In this document: positions 42,108 through 52,927 of the stretch, piece by piece | Position numbering within the stretch: position 1 is the stretch's first letter | Layout of the letters: each line of letters begins with the position of its first letter | DNA from: Guillardia theta CCMP2712 | Taxonomy: Eukaryota; Cryptophyceae; Pyrenomonadales; Geminigeraceae | Assembly: GCF_000315625.1 (NCBI RefSeq) | Contig: NW_005434625.1 | Span: 387,762-451,761, forward strand | Direction: 5' to 3' | Length of the DNA: 64,000 nucleotides | Position numbers and translations under genes: made by a program | The notes under the pieces: model-generated | The model's input: the letters and a program-made list of their open reading frames with translations, nothing else | The model's database searches: none | What the model was told of the DNA's origin: nothing

Positions 42108-45100
42108 ATGCATAGTGAAACTGGTGATTTCATAGCGACTGCGCACACGAACTCTATCAGCTCAAGGCTGCTAGGGAATTCGAGCAGGTCGTACAATCCT
42201 GTGCGTCCCTTCTCCTTGAAAGGGCGGCTCTTCCATGTCTTCCTCTCCTACCGAGTTGCAACTGAAAAAGACGCCGTGAAGTTGATCTACAAACAGCTTC
42301 GAGAGGTCTCCACCTCAAGGCTCCCCATCCCCGCCGAAGGGAGAGGTCAGTGGTGCGGCTTCACCAAGAAGCCCTCGGGCCTGCCTCCTCAATGTGCCAA
42401 GGTGTTCTTGGACGTGGAATGCCTGGAAGACGGGAAGAACTGGGAGGACTCGTTTGCTCGCGGAGTCGTGCACACCATGGTCTTCGTTCCCCTGCTCTCG
42501 TGGACGGGGGATGGGGGAGGGTCGCTGGGAGGGATGATGTCGCTGAAGGATGCGGACAGAGTGGACAACGTGCTTCTCGAGTACATCATCGCGTTGGAGT
42601 GGACGCGGATGGAGGACAGCTCTCTTCGCTCGATCCTCCCCGTGTTCATGGACAGGGACTCGGAGGGGGCAGAGGTGAGGTTTCCGATGGAGGAGCTGAA
42701 GAATCTCCCCGACCGTCCTTCCAAGATGACCAACGACACGGCAGAGCAGCTGCTGCGGAGCTTCGGCGTGAAGGAAGCGCAACTGATGGAGATGAGAAGC
42801 AGGTCGGTGAAGGAGACGGTGGGGATGATCTTGAAGCTGCAGGGGATCAAGCTGTCGCAGATGTCGTCAGAGCAGCCCTTCACTGACTGCGCCGAGAGGA
42901 TCCTGCACGTGGTTCGTAGGGACATAGACTCGTGGAGGAGGAGGAGGTTTCGTTTCAACACGCCGACGGGGGTGGAGCTGCTGGACTGGCTACAGGAGAA
43001 CAGCCTGATGCGGGCAGCTCCCATCCTGAATGCTGCAGACCTGCACACGCTCGACATCATAGCGAAGCTGAGGAGAGAGGACGTGGATCGCTTGTGGACG
43101 CTGTTCAGCATAGCTACTGGGGTTGAGAATGGGACTGAGTTAGAGACTTTGGGCCTGCGACTGCGACTGGCGGCTGCGATCGAGAAGCTAAAGGAGGACG
43201 AGCGATCGCACAAGCTGGCGAGGAGGCTGGATGACTACACAGACGTGCGAGGATCTGCACTGTCCTGCACGTTCTCCAGTAACGCTTGTGAGATTGCAAT
43301 GTCAAAGGTGTTCTTCCAGGTTGCCGTAGCGCTCTATGGTAGTGGTCTTATCCTCTTTGGGGCTTACGTGATGGCGAACCCGTTCCTGTGGTACGGGGGG
43401 GGGAGGACGAGGCTGCTGTGGGCAAACTACTTCATCATGGCTCCTCTGAATGAGATCGGGCTAGGCATTCTTATTGTCTACATTGCCTACGTCGGTCGGT
43501 ACAAGTCTCCTCTAATTGCTCGCCGGTTTGCTCAGAGGATGTTCATGGTGAACAGCTTCACGGCTGTCCTCGCCCTTCTCGTCGAGATCCTGCAGCATGC
43601 TCTGTCCTTGCACGACCCGAGCTGGACGTGGGGAACGTCAGTGGAAACAGGCTTTCTGCTCTGGATCATCATCAGTATAATCTGCGGTTTGGTTCTCTCC
43701 CTCCTCCTCCGCTACCGACAGGAGTATCTAATTTTCGGCATCTTCATCTACTGTGGAGCAGTCCAGCTTCTTATGCGGTCAACCCGATCCTCAATGGAGG
43801 AGCCAACAAGTATGTCGGGGACCTGATGCTTGTGATCGCCTGCTCATACTTCGCCATGATTCCGATTCTCTTGGTTCTGTGGGTGCGAGTGCGTAAGGAG
43901 GCGTCGCAGTATCTCAGCCGGGACGTGGAGCGATACAACGAGCGATGGAAGCGGGTGAGGGAGAGGTTCAACATCGAAAGCCTCAGCGTGGCGAGTGAGC
44001 CCGCTCCTCATCGCGGTAAGGTCGCAGATGTACAGGTTGTGGTGGACTCGAGCCGCTGCGAGGACGATCGTGAAGCGTTCCGTCGCGTCCTGGTGCTGAC
44101 TCGCCGCATCTCCTCCATCATCACCAACGACTCTCGCGCCCTATCGCGCCAGGACAAGTGGACCAACATAGTCTGGCTTCTGACCTCGCACTTCGACCAG
44201 AGCAGGAGGTACTCCCTCAACGGCAAGGCGCGGCAGCGATCCTCGGACATCGACCAGCTGTTTGCACAGGCCGCGAGCATCAACGAGCCTGTCCAGCAGG
44301 TGCTGAGCTCCATCGTGGAGAGCTACCTGGCGACTCAGACGCATGAGAAGGAGCAACCGACGAGCGTTCCATCCCCAGCTGAGCTTCATGCGACCTTTGG
44401 GGAGGAAGAACCTGTCAAGAAGTTTGAGTTTGTACCTGGGCCGGTGAAGCAGCCGCTGCGGAGCTTCCAGAAGTGCATCAGGGCTTACAGGAGGTGAGGG
44501 CTGAGGGAGAGGGGATGGGGGAGAGGGGAGCAGAAGCAAGAAGAAGAAGAGTGGGGACAAAAGGACGAGGGGGAGAAGGAGGAGGTGGTGGTGGTGGTGG
44601 TCGAGGATCAGGAGGAGGCTGCTGGAGGGGGGTGGGGGGGGGCGTCGGGCTGTTGGGGAGTGAGGGAGTGAGTTGGATGGCAGGGACGTTGGGCTGCTGA
44701 CGGATCTTGTGCGATGTACGTTTGTGGTGGAGGACATGCAGACGCTGCTGGGGGTGCTGATGAGCCTCCTGGAGCGATCGGTCGTCGGCTTCTTCACCCA
44801 GCACGACCTGTACGGGGAGGGAGGGGAGGGAGGAGGAGAGGGCCAAGGGAAGAAGCTGTTCCGCATCACCAAGGTGAAGAATCGCTTCGACGAGGAGTCG
44901 AAGGACTTCGAGGAGGCGACGGGGTTCCGCAACCTCTCGCTCTCCCTCGAGGTCGGCTGGACGAGCGACGAGCGGACCTGCCACTTCGTTCCTGTCGCCG
45001 CGTGGGAGCGGAACGGGGAGGTGGAGACGCACATCGTGGAGGTGCAGGTGAACACGAGCTGATGCAGATGCAGATGGGAAGGACGTGAGGGGGGGTAGGG

Positions 45101-45280
45101 GGGAAAGAGGGTGGAAGGGGAGGAGCAAGCGATGGGGGTTGTCTGGAGGAGGAGAGGAGGGGTGTGGTGTAGGAGGTGACTTTCATGCGGGTGCAGGTTC
45201 ACCTCCGGCCGCTGTATGAGGTCACCAAGGAAGGAAGCCACGGGAGCTACGTGTTCTGGCGAGATCTCCTCGCCAAGTGA
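42108..45280 (+). CDS. TIR-SAM-transmembrane-RelA/SpoT-like fusion protein
   Basis: Four exons chain in phase, 42108-43723, 43762-44493, 44684-45047 and 45197-45280, for about 931 residues. Residues 41-240 form a TIR-like domain: FHVFLSYR, KVFLDVECLEDGKNWEDSF, VFVPLLSW and DNVLLEYIIALEW, where the Glu lies at the position of the NADase catalytic residue in active TIR domains; ILPVFM closes it. Residues 288-340 look like a SAM domain (VELLDWLQENSL..LHTLDIIAKLRREDVDRLW). Five or so membrane helices follow (about 400-580). The C-terminus reads DLVRCTFVVEDMQTLLGVLM, ITKVKNRF, GFRNLSLSLEV and HIVEVQVHLRPLYEV, the pattern of RelA/SpoT-type nucleotidyltransferases (D..R, GYRS.H, E.Q). Intron 1 is only 38 bp; without splicing the gene looks frameshifted. 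Domain calls are mine by motif; activity is inference. Confidence 0.8.
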
Positions 45281-45284
45281 AGCT

Positions 45285-45900
45285 GTTTTTACGGCGGTAC
45301 TTTCGAAACGGTTTCCATGAAGTTTCTCAGTGTCTAGTTTATCTTGCCGCGTTGTCAATTTGCTTTCATCATTTTTATCAAGTCTAGCTAGGTCAATAAA
45401 TCTGGTATCAGTTATCAGGCCGCGCCCGGCCAGTTCACTGACTGTCACTACTTAGTACGTCGTACTTCCGAGGCCATACGGCGAGGCTGAGAGGGAAAAG
45501 ATCGTACAGAACATCGACTCGACGCTGATCACCGTCACAAACCGTGCACCGGCAGTGGCCGGCCCTTAGTAAAAGCGTCACAGGCTGGCCCGGGGGTGGG
45601 CCGCTAGTACGAGTCCCGGCCCGGCCCGGCCGGATTGAATTTGTGATTTTGCAGGGGTAGGGGTACTCGTGTCTGATGACCCGACCTGAAACAGGTTTTT
45701 CCTATGATTTGTAGGGTGGGGGTATCAGCCCCGGACTGGCCCGGGCTGGGAGGGTGCGCCATGCTGAGGGCAGGGTGACATGGAGTGATGGGGGGAGGAG
45801 GGAGGAGCATGCAGATGGTGCTAAGGAAGCGATGATGAAGAGTTTTCACAGGCTCGTAGTAGGTGGAGGGGGGGGGGGTTGTGAAAACGACATAAATGTC
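45285..45900. other. Intergenic island
   Basis: Contains ccgcgcccggccag and cccggcccggcccggccgg blocks (45420-45635), a ggggtaggggtact element near 45655 and a poly-G run at 45868. No gene recognised. Confidence 0.5.
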
Positions 45901-45969
45901 CGGAGCTACTTCCACCAGAGTCCTCTGTCTGACTGTAGCTGAAGACTTTTCGCAGGTGGATCACAGGAC

Positions 45970-47218
45970 ATGAAGACTTTGATCCAGTTCTCTGGTATGC
46001 GGATTAGACAGCTGGCCCCCAAGCTTGCTCGGCGCCAGAGGAACCTGTGCTCAGGTTTCTTCTCGGAGATCTTTGGGCGGGGGAAACGAGGCTCGGGGTA
46101 CCACATTCCTGAGCACATAGAGAAGCCGGACTATGCTGAGGATGGGACCCCCAAAGGGATCCCCCCGGTGTTTCCCTGGATCATTTACCAGAACACGCCG
46201 GAGGAGATTGAATGTGCTCGAGAGGCTGGCAGGTATGAACAAGGACTGCTGACGGGAGCGGCTGACTGGTAAATGCGTGCGTGCAGGATATCGAGGGAGG
46301 TGCTTGATGCTGCAGGCAAGGCGGTTCAGGAGGGTGTGAGCACAGCGGAGATAGACGAAGTTGTCTACCAAGAGACTATCAAGAGGGGGGCGTACCCCTC
46401 CCCGCTCAACTACCGCGGGTTCCCAAGGTGCGTGTGCACTTCCCTCAACGAGGTAGTATGCCACGGGATACCGGACCCGAACAGGAAGTTTGTGCAGGGA
46501 GACATCGTCAACATAGATGTCTCCTGTTACATTCGTGGTTACCACGGCGACAACAGCGAGATGTTCTGTGTGGGGGAGGTGGATGAGGGCGCAAAGAAGC
46601 TGCTCAAGGTCACGTACGACAGTTGGCAGGTTGGCCATCCCTGCTCCCTCTGCTGCGTCTGACTTGCATGCTCGTGGGCAGGCGGCAATCGCCATCTGTC
46701 GTCCTGGGGTTCCTTACAACAAGATAGGCCATGTCATCGACGATTATGTCACCAGGTACTTCACAGCTTCCCTCCAATCCTGCTCCTCCCTTCCTCCCTT
46801 ACGTGCTCATAGTCACGGGTTCTCGACGACCAAGAACTTTCTCGGCCATGGAGTCGGCAAGATTTTTCATACCACCCCCAACGTATTCCATCATGGAACG
46901 TCGCGCGACCTGGGGATCATGGTGAGTTTTGTTGTTAGCTAGGTTCCTGCCATGCTTAACTAGGACCTTGCAGGCTCCTGGCCACATTTTTACCATTGAA
47001 CCTATGATCAACGAGGGCACAGATCAGGTTGTGTGCGATGTCGACTCAATGCTAATTCCGTCCTTTCCTTCGCCCTTTCCTTTCTTCTCTCTCGTCTGAC
47101 TCGTTTGCTCGTCCTGCAGAACCATACCCTGGATGATGGTTGGACAATCGTCACCTCTGACAACAAGCGAAGTGCTCAATTTGAACACACCCTTCTTATC
47201 ACTGAAACAGGTCGGTGA
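45970..47218 (+). CDS. Methionine aminopeptidase type 1 with N-terminal extension
   Basis: Removes the initiator methionine from nascent proteins. Exons 45970-46232, 46287-46629, 46682-46755, 46813-46921, 46974-47027 and 47120-47218 join in phase (about 313 residues). The catalytic core is complete: [24 protein letters not shown] (His), [11 protein letters not shown] (Asp), [10 protein letters not shown] (Asp), [12 protein letters not shown] (His), FTIEPMI (Glu) and [12 protein letters not shown] (Glu), giving all five metal ligands. The first about 45 residues ([20 protein letters not shown].. Arg/Leu-rich, few acidic residues) look like a mitochondrial or plastid targeting peptide, and there is no zinc-finger region as in cytosolic MetAP1. 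Glyoxalase II follows 1.2 kb downstream on the same strand without obvious linkage. Confidence 0.95.
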
Positions 47219-47224
47219 TGCGAT

Positions 47225-48230
47225 TCAGAGATAGCAGATGCAGTCAGAATTTTGATTTCGATGTTCTGATTTCAATTCAGGCGTGGAAATTCTGACAAAG
47301 AAGTCAGCAACTTCCCCGAAGCAGTTTTGGGAATGAAAGCTAAAGCTATGGGGTTTGTTCATTTTTTCTAGACAGTGGGGAATTCAAGGTAGTGAATTTG
47401 ACACGCTCATGATGCTAGTCGAGTAGAGCCCGGTCTGTGCGGATTTGTGATGGGGGGGTGGGGGGGAGGGGGGGGGGGGATGGATGGAGGGTTGACAGAG
47501 AGTCGCTTCAGTTCAGCAGCGTGAGGGTCTGAGAATGTATTCGCACTGAGAGAAGGAGCTGAAAGTACGACAAAGAACTGAGAATGAAGCAGAAGGGTAA
47601 GAGAAAGGCCTCTGCCTTGAACCCTGAGGGTATCGTTGACCAGGGGTTGATCTGTGCGAAGCTTCATCTCTGTGCAGCTTATCCCTGGGCATCCCCGTCC
47701 AAGCTGCGACATTTGCCCAGCTGCACCGTAGAGGACTGAAGTTTTAGACCCTCAGGTGACTCAGAAAAACTCCGGGACAACACGGTTTTGCGTATGAGGG
47801 AGGGAGGAAAGGGGGAGGAAAGGGGGGGAGTCGGATACGCCTGCGATCTAAAGCGTGTTAGTGAAGAGTCTGCTCGGGTGGGCAAGGGGGTGGGTAATGC
47901 CATATTAACATCGCTGGGGGTGAGGGGGGTCGTCTCTGTGCAAAGGGTGCAACCATGAGAGCAGAGGTGGCGGGAGTGATGGTGGTCAGGGGGTCGTAGA
48001 TGGATGGATGCATCGAGGTAGGAGGGAGATTGGTGCAGGAAACGATGGAATGACGATGGCCAGGAGGAAAGGATGAAAGGCAGGGTCGGCTGGGATGCGG
48101 GAGACAGCAAGGTTGAGGAGGGAAGAAGGGTAGAAAACATGCACTCACTAAAGATACAAGCAAAGTGAGCTGTATCGTTGCCGACACATATCCAGAATCC
48201 AAAGGATTCAATCTGACATGCTTGACATGC
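47225..48230. other. Unassigned stretch
   Basis: Includes a poly-G tract at 47450-47480. No gene recognised. Confidence 0.4.
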
Positions 48231-48378
48231 TTGTGGCATGTCAACTGAGAATCTACTTTGCGCAGTAGCCAAAATTCTCCGCCATCTGCTTCAAGTCCTC
48301 TGCCTCGCGCTCCTCTTGACAAGTCAAGCGTTGGTTAGTACCGCTGGACCTCCTGGTGTCTGTTCTAGCAGTCTGAAG

Positions 48379-49302
48379 ATGAGGGTTGTGACGGTTCCGA
48401 TCCTTGAAGGTATCTTCCCTCCCTCTCCTGCCCCGAGCGCCATCTGAGCTTGACTGTGGCAGACAATTACGCCTACCTCGTCATCGACGAGGCTACCAAG
48501 AAGGCTGCCTGCATTGACCCCGCAGAGCCCAAGGTGGTCCTCGAGGCGGCGAAGAAGGAGAACGTGGAGCTGACGCACATCCTGACCACTCACGCCCATT
48601 GGGATCATGCTGGGGGCAACGAAGAGATGAAGCGACTAGTCCCCAACCTCGAGGTCGTGGGCGGCAAGGGCGATCGCGCTCAAGCTGTCATGCGCGAGGT
48701 AGGAGACGGTGACACTGTGCTGGTGGGCTCTCTGGAAGTGAAGGTGCTCTACACCCCCTGCCACACTGCAGGCCACGTCTGCTACTACCTTGAGCCCAAG
48801 GACGGGCCGCGTTGTGTCTTCACAGGCGACACCATGTTCGTTGCGGGCTGCGGAAACTTCAACGCAGGAACGCCACAGCAGATGTTCCATGCTCTTGTCG
48901 AGAAGATCGGATCCCTGCCGCCCGACACTCTGGTCTATGTAAGTGACCGATGCCCTGGGACTTGTGAACTGATGGGCTCGATGCAGTGCGGGCATGAGTA
49001 CACAGAGAAGAATCTCATGTATGCTCAGACTGCCGAGCCCAACAATCAAGCCATCAAGGACAAGCTGGCGTGGGTGAGACAGCAACGGGCCCAGGGCAAC
49101 CCGACGGTGCCATCAACAGTCTCTACCGAATGGCAGATCAACCCATTCCTCCGATGCAGGTAGCGTGAAATTTGCTCCGTGACATGCCACATGCGTGATC
49201 TTCTCCTCCAGGGAGCAGACTCTCCTCGAGTACACGGGCAAGAGTGACCCCGTTGAATGCCTGGCGGTCATCAGAGCCAGGAAGAGCGCATGGAGGCCGT
49301 AA
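48379..49302 (+). CDS. Glyoxalase II (hydroxyacylglutathione hydrolase)
   Basis: Hydrolyses S-lactoylglutathione to lactate and glutathione, the second step of methylglyoxal detoxification. Exons 48379-48409, 48463-48938, 48987-49159 and 49212-49302 join in phase to 256 residues, the usual family length. Landmarks: MRVVTVPILEDNYAYLV, the metallo-beta-lactamase motif THAHWDHAGG, PCHTAGHVCYY (His), FTGDTMFVAGCGNF (bridging Asp), CGHEYTEKNLMYA (His) and a C-terminal RARKSAWRP that contributes to glutathione binding in the family. An in-frame upstream ATG at 48238 would add 47 residues with a Leu-rich hydrophobic core, possibly an organellar presequence; a 5' intron is an alternative. Confidence 0.95.
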
Positions 49303-49405
49303 GGCAGTTAGTCTGTGGTAACGATCCATGTGAATCCCAGCCTCCTTTGACGGTTTACTGATGGATAACGACCGATCAACTTGCAAACAAGTGACTCGAA
49401 TCCCC

Positions 49406-50674
49406 TCATGCTCCATATTTCGGCATCTTTCCCAGCAGAAAGGCAGTCTCAGACAACCTGTGAGCAATTTTAGCCAAGGTGAACAACAACATGAGTGTAT
49501 ACCAATGCTGAGCCAAGAAACCTCCATTGCCACCTGCACCCAGACGTCACGGAAGCGCGTGCCAGGAATGCACCAGATGCGAATACCGAGCTTGCAGATC
49601 TGCTCGGTGTCAAAGGCTTTGACGTGGTCCCTCCTTGTCGCTTCCGGATGGTTGGTGCAAATAATGACCCTCTGCTCAACCCCGTCCTCCTCCTCATTCA
49701 GCACCCTGCCGTTGTGCATCGTCGAGCTCTGCGGGGGGCGGAGGAAGCTCCGCAGCTGGTCTTGCAGCGAGTGGATGTGACCATTCTGCTCCTTGCCGTC
49801 CGAACCGAATGTGAAAGAGCCCAGATCCTGCCTGTGCGCCAGCATCATGCACTGCAGCATGTCGATATTCCCATCTCCCCACACGTTGTTGGCCACCACC
49901 GCCAGGGTCTGCAGGCATTGCGCCGTCTGCAGCTCCGCATTCTGGCCCTCGTCCATCGCCCGCGCATCCAGGTGTAGGATGAGTAGGTCTGCCGAGCCGT
50001 CCAGCGCCTTTCTCACCTTGTCCACCAGCTGTTCTCCAAGCTTATGGCTGCTCAACCCCGCACCAGGAGGCTTCTCCAGGAGTTCACAATCGAGCCGGAG
50101 GGTGTCCTGTAAACCGAGGACCTCCTCTCGGTTGCTAAGGACCTTCACCCTTAGCCCCCCGTACCGTTCGTTGAGACTCACTTCCTTCTCTCCCTTGCTT
50201 TCGAAACCATCCAGCTCTGACAGCCGCCCCTTGCATGCCGCAAGCCTGGACGGCATCACTCCCAGGACCTGCGCAAGAGCGACGCCCGAAGACCCCGAGC
50301 AGCAGGGGGGAATGCGGATGGAGAGCCAGCCACTCACCCCCTTGTCCGCAATCACGTCAAGAGCATGCAGTCTAGTTGAACTCGCGGTCGCTCTGTCGCA
50401 GCCATCTGCGAAAAGGACCAGCCCTTTGGAGTGAGCTAGCATCCTGCAGAACCTTTCCTGGAGGCCTCCTCCCTCACGCTCCGCACGCAGACCTCGCCTC
50501 CTGCTCTACCTCCAGGACAGCAAACCTGGTCGTCGGTCTCGAATGAGGAGTGGAATTCACCTGCTGTCCGTCTCCAAGTGCCCTCCCTGCCCTCGCTTCA
50601 CGCGCCTCGCGCTTCTCCCATTCCACATCCCCTCTGCATGAGCTCTGCGATTCCTGGACCTCATCCCCCACCAT
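49406..50674 (-). CDS. Conserved AlkP-fold-like protein as in plants, function unknown
   Basis: Exons: about 50674-50559 (MVGDEVQESQSSCRGD.., basic/acidic), a main exon from about 50514 to about 49545, and a last exon near 49452-49406. The main part reads GLVLFADGCDRATASSTRL, GSSGVALAQVLGVMP, SADLLILHLDAR and FLRPPQSSTMHNG, then REATRRDHV-like and IPGTRF. The end is LSETAFLLGKMPKYGA-stop. From memory, this order (DG.., LVFVH-like, P.QSYTM.G, A.TR.D, RFL.E.AFKLW..PKYGA) matches an uncharacterised plant and algal protein with an alkaline-phosphatase-like fold. Metal-binding residues are not obviously complete, so activity is doubtful. The last junction is one base off in my reading. The 3' end faces the glyoxalase II gene about 100 bp away. 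Confidence 0.65.
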
Positions 50675-50694
50675 ACACACCTCTCATCTTTTCA

Positions 50695-51110
50695 GTCATC
50701 TTTTGGCCGGGCCCTCCGGCGGCCGGGCCGGCGGCACTGTGAGTCCTCCCCGACCAACTTGCTTCTGGTCAATCTTGACCCCCACCCCATCAAATGAAAG
50801 TTGGAAACCAAGTACCCCTGATTTCATATGACAAATTGAGGGAAAGGTACCCTAGCAAGCGGGGTCGTTAATATTCATACCCTCACATTCGAGAAAGAAC
50901 CAGCCCCTTCTCGCCATGCAAAGCGAGGGCGACAAGGGAAGGAGCAGGCGAGAGGGAAGAAGTATATGTGGCGAGAGGAGAGCTTGCGTAGAAGTGATAG
51001 ATGAATCAAAGGAACCTGAGAAGTAGCAGCTAGTCCCGTCGATCAGGAGAGACAAGAGCATCTTTGTCCTGGAAGAAGGCACAGTCGACTTTGCGAACTC
51101 TCTCACTCTC
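50695..51110. other. Short intergenic island
   Basis: Includes gggccctccggcggccgggccggcggc (50708-50735) followed by accccatc and gtacccct motifs. No gene recognised. Confidence 0.5.
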
Positions 51111-51184
51111 GGCTCATAATCGTGTTCATGGAGAATGCGTGTATCTGTTGATTACAAGATATTGAGGGCAGGTTGATCCTAATC

Positions 51185-52264
51185 ATGCCAAGCATTTTGC
51201 ACAGACTTGTTCTTTGTGCACACGACTCGCTCATTTTGCTCCTCGGCCTCACTTTTGCGCTTTGGATTTGGTTGTCAACATTTTCTGCTGGAAACATCGT
51301 TCCTATCCTTTCATTGCTGTTCCTGAAGCCGTTTGCTCCATGGATGCACGAGGTGTTTTTGGACTGCCTGGCCGGTGTGAGTTGGAACTCGATCATCGAG
51401 TACGCAGAGCGTGTCTGCAAGTTCAAGACCATCGTAACGGGAAACCTTGCCGAGCTCATGGTCCGGTACCCAGGAAACAAGTTGATCCTATGCAACCACG
51501 TATCCGCCGTTGACGTGCTTGTGATATTCTTTGTTGCATCAAAGTATGGCAAGACGGGAAATCTCAGGTTTTTCGCCAAGAAGGAACTCATCTTTGTTCC
51601 GATCTTCGGCCTGGCTGCTTACTTCTTGAACTTTGTTTTCCTGGAAAGAAACTGGATCAAGGACATGTCCCGCATACGACAGAAGCTCCTGGAAATTGTC
51701 GGCAGCTCCAGGAAACGTTCGTTCTGGTTAGTGATATTCCCTGAAGGAACAAGGATTGACAACTCAAAACTCAAGAAGTCCCAGGAGTTTGCAATCAGTA
51801 GAAACCTCCAGCCATTGAAGCATTTGTTAATACCTCGCGTGAAAGGGCCGTCTATGTCCATCCAAATTTTAAAAGAAGAGATCGATTCGATTTTGGACCT
51901 TACTATCGCATACGACAAGCGCTACGGAGATTATGGAAACACCAGGCCCTCGTTGGTTGACGCATTTCTGAAACGAAAGATAGAGTGGAAGGTTCACGTG
52001 AACGCAGATTTGATCCCTGTCTCAGATATCCCCCAAGACCAGGAAAGTTTAGATGATTGGCTGCATCAAATCTTTGTTCAGAAAGACCAGAAACTGGAGC
52101 GTTTCCACGCTGACGGTGTTTTTCCAGCCAGGCCTTGTAACTTTGACGTGTTGCCAGGATATCAACCTTTCATTCATATCATCGTTTACACGCTTGTTGC
52201 AGCCTTTGGCCTCTGGACTTTTGTTCAGGGTATATCGTCGATTGTTGCGTATGCTCGGCATTGA
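51185..52264 (+). CDS. Lysophospholipid acyltransferase (LPLAT/AGPAT family, LCLAT1-like)
   Basis: Single-exon protein of 359 residues that transfers an acyl chain to a lysophospholipid or lysophosphatidate in the ER. The first ATG is at 51185. Landmarks: an N-terminal membrane helix (LILLLGLTFALWIWLSTF), acyltransferase motif I NHVSAVDVL (NHxxxxD), FAKKELIFVPIFG, FLERNW, motif III VIFPEGTR, a motif IV region LLIPRVKG, and a C-terminal membrane segment (FIHIIVYTLVAAFGLWTFVQG). The order and spacing fit the AGPAT3/4/5-LCLAT1 group rather than short bacterial PlsC. It is unusual here in having no intron in the coding part. Substrate specificity cannot be read from sequence. Confidence 0.92.
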   Translation: MPSILHRLVLCAHDSLILLLGLTFALWIWLSTFSAGNIVPILSLLFLKPFAPWMHEVFLDCLAGVSWNSIIEYAERVCKFKTIVTGNLAELMVRYPGNKLILCNHVSAVDVLVIFFVASKYGKTGNLRFFAKKELIFVPIFGLAAYFLNFVFLERNWIKDMSRIRQKLLEIVGSSRKRSFWLVIFPEGTRIDNSKLKKSQEFAISRNLQPLKHLLIPRVKGPSMSIQILKEEIDSILDLTIAYDKRYGDYGNTRPSLVDAFLKRKIEWKVHVNADLIPVSDIPQDQESLDDWLHQIFVQKDQKLERFHADGVFPARPCNFDVLPGYQPFIHIIVYTLVAAFGLWTFVQGISSIVAYARH

Positions 52265-52269
52265 TGGCA

Positions 52270-52920
52270 TGGATGTGTTGAGAACGATGAATGGCTGAAG
52301 TCATCCACTGTGCATTGTCAAGTTGTACAAACCGGTCAAGCTTGTTCCATCTTTGCCGAATTATCACTGCATATTAATAGACTTGTCGTTTTACTCTTTC
52401 TGATTGTTTTGATCAGTAGTGAAAAAAAACATTATTTATCACAATTTCGCTTGACGGCCGGGGTGCTATCGATGGAGGCGCCGCCGGTCAATCAGCCGGC
52501 AGACTCATGTTCGGCATAGATAGAGCAGGAGAGATCTCAGACGGACCCAGCCAGAGAGGCGGCCTCATATCTCAAAGCCTTACTTTCGAGGATACATGAG
52601 CTTGTGCTCCGAGGAGAACAGTAGATTCAAACAGAGACTCCTGGATCCCTCCCAGTTGAGCTGCAAGCTAGTCCTGTCCCGGAGTGTCAGGTTGCCTCCC
52701 AAAGCACCGCGAGGAGACCCACAACTCAGTCGAACATGCGTTGCTGTGTAAAGTTACTCAGCTGAGAGGATCCGAGACGCCGGCGGATCGAAAACTTGCT
52801 AGTCAAAGAGAACAAGGTGAGGGATGGTGGAGAGGGGCTGTGAAGAGAAGAAGTGATGCATCGAAATTCACAACTTCAGTTTTCCAGAGGATCTTTACTT
52901 TGGTGATTACAGAAAAAGCA
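52270..52920. other. Unassigned stretch
   Basis: No gene recognised between the acyltransferase and the carbonic anhydrase 3' end. Confidence 0.45.
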
Positions 52921-52927
52921 CAAGTGC

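Noticed and set aside
43624-43830. Frameshift that would make the TIR fusion a pseudogene
   Set aside because: A 38-bp intron with good donor and acceptor restores the frame exactly, and downstream introns also close in phase.
44141-45448. 435-codon frame on - opposite the TIR fusion gene
   Set aside because: Antisense shadow of coding exons plus a purine-rich intron; the + strand carries phase-consistent exons and recognisable motifs.
49138-49405. Extension of the AlkP-like gene across the glyoxalase II 3' exon
   Set aside because: The conserved C-terminal PKYGA with a stop at 49406 fits the family end; the longer frame is read-through of an intron and antisense sequence.
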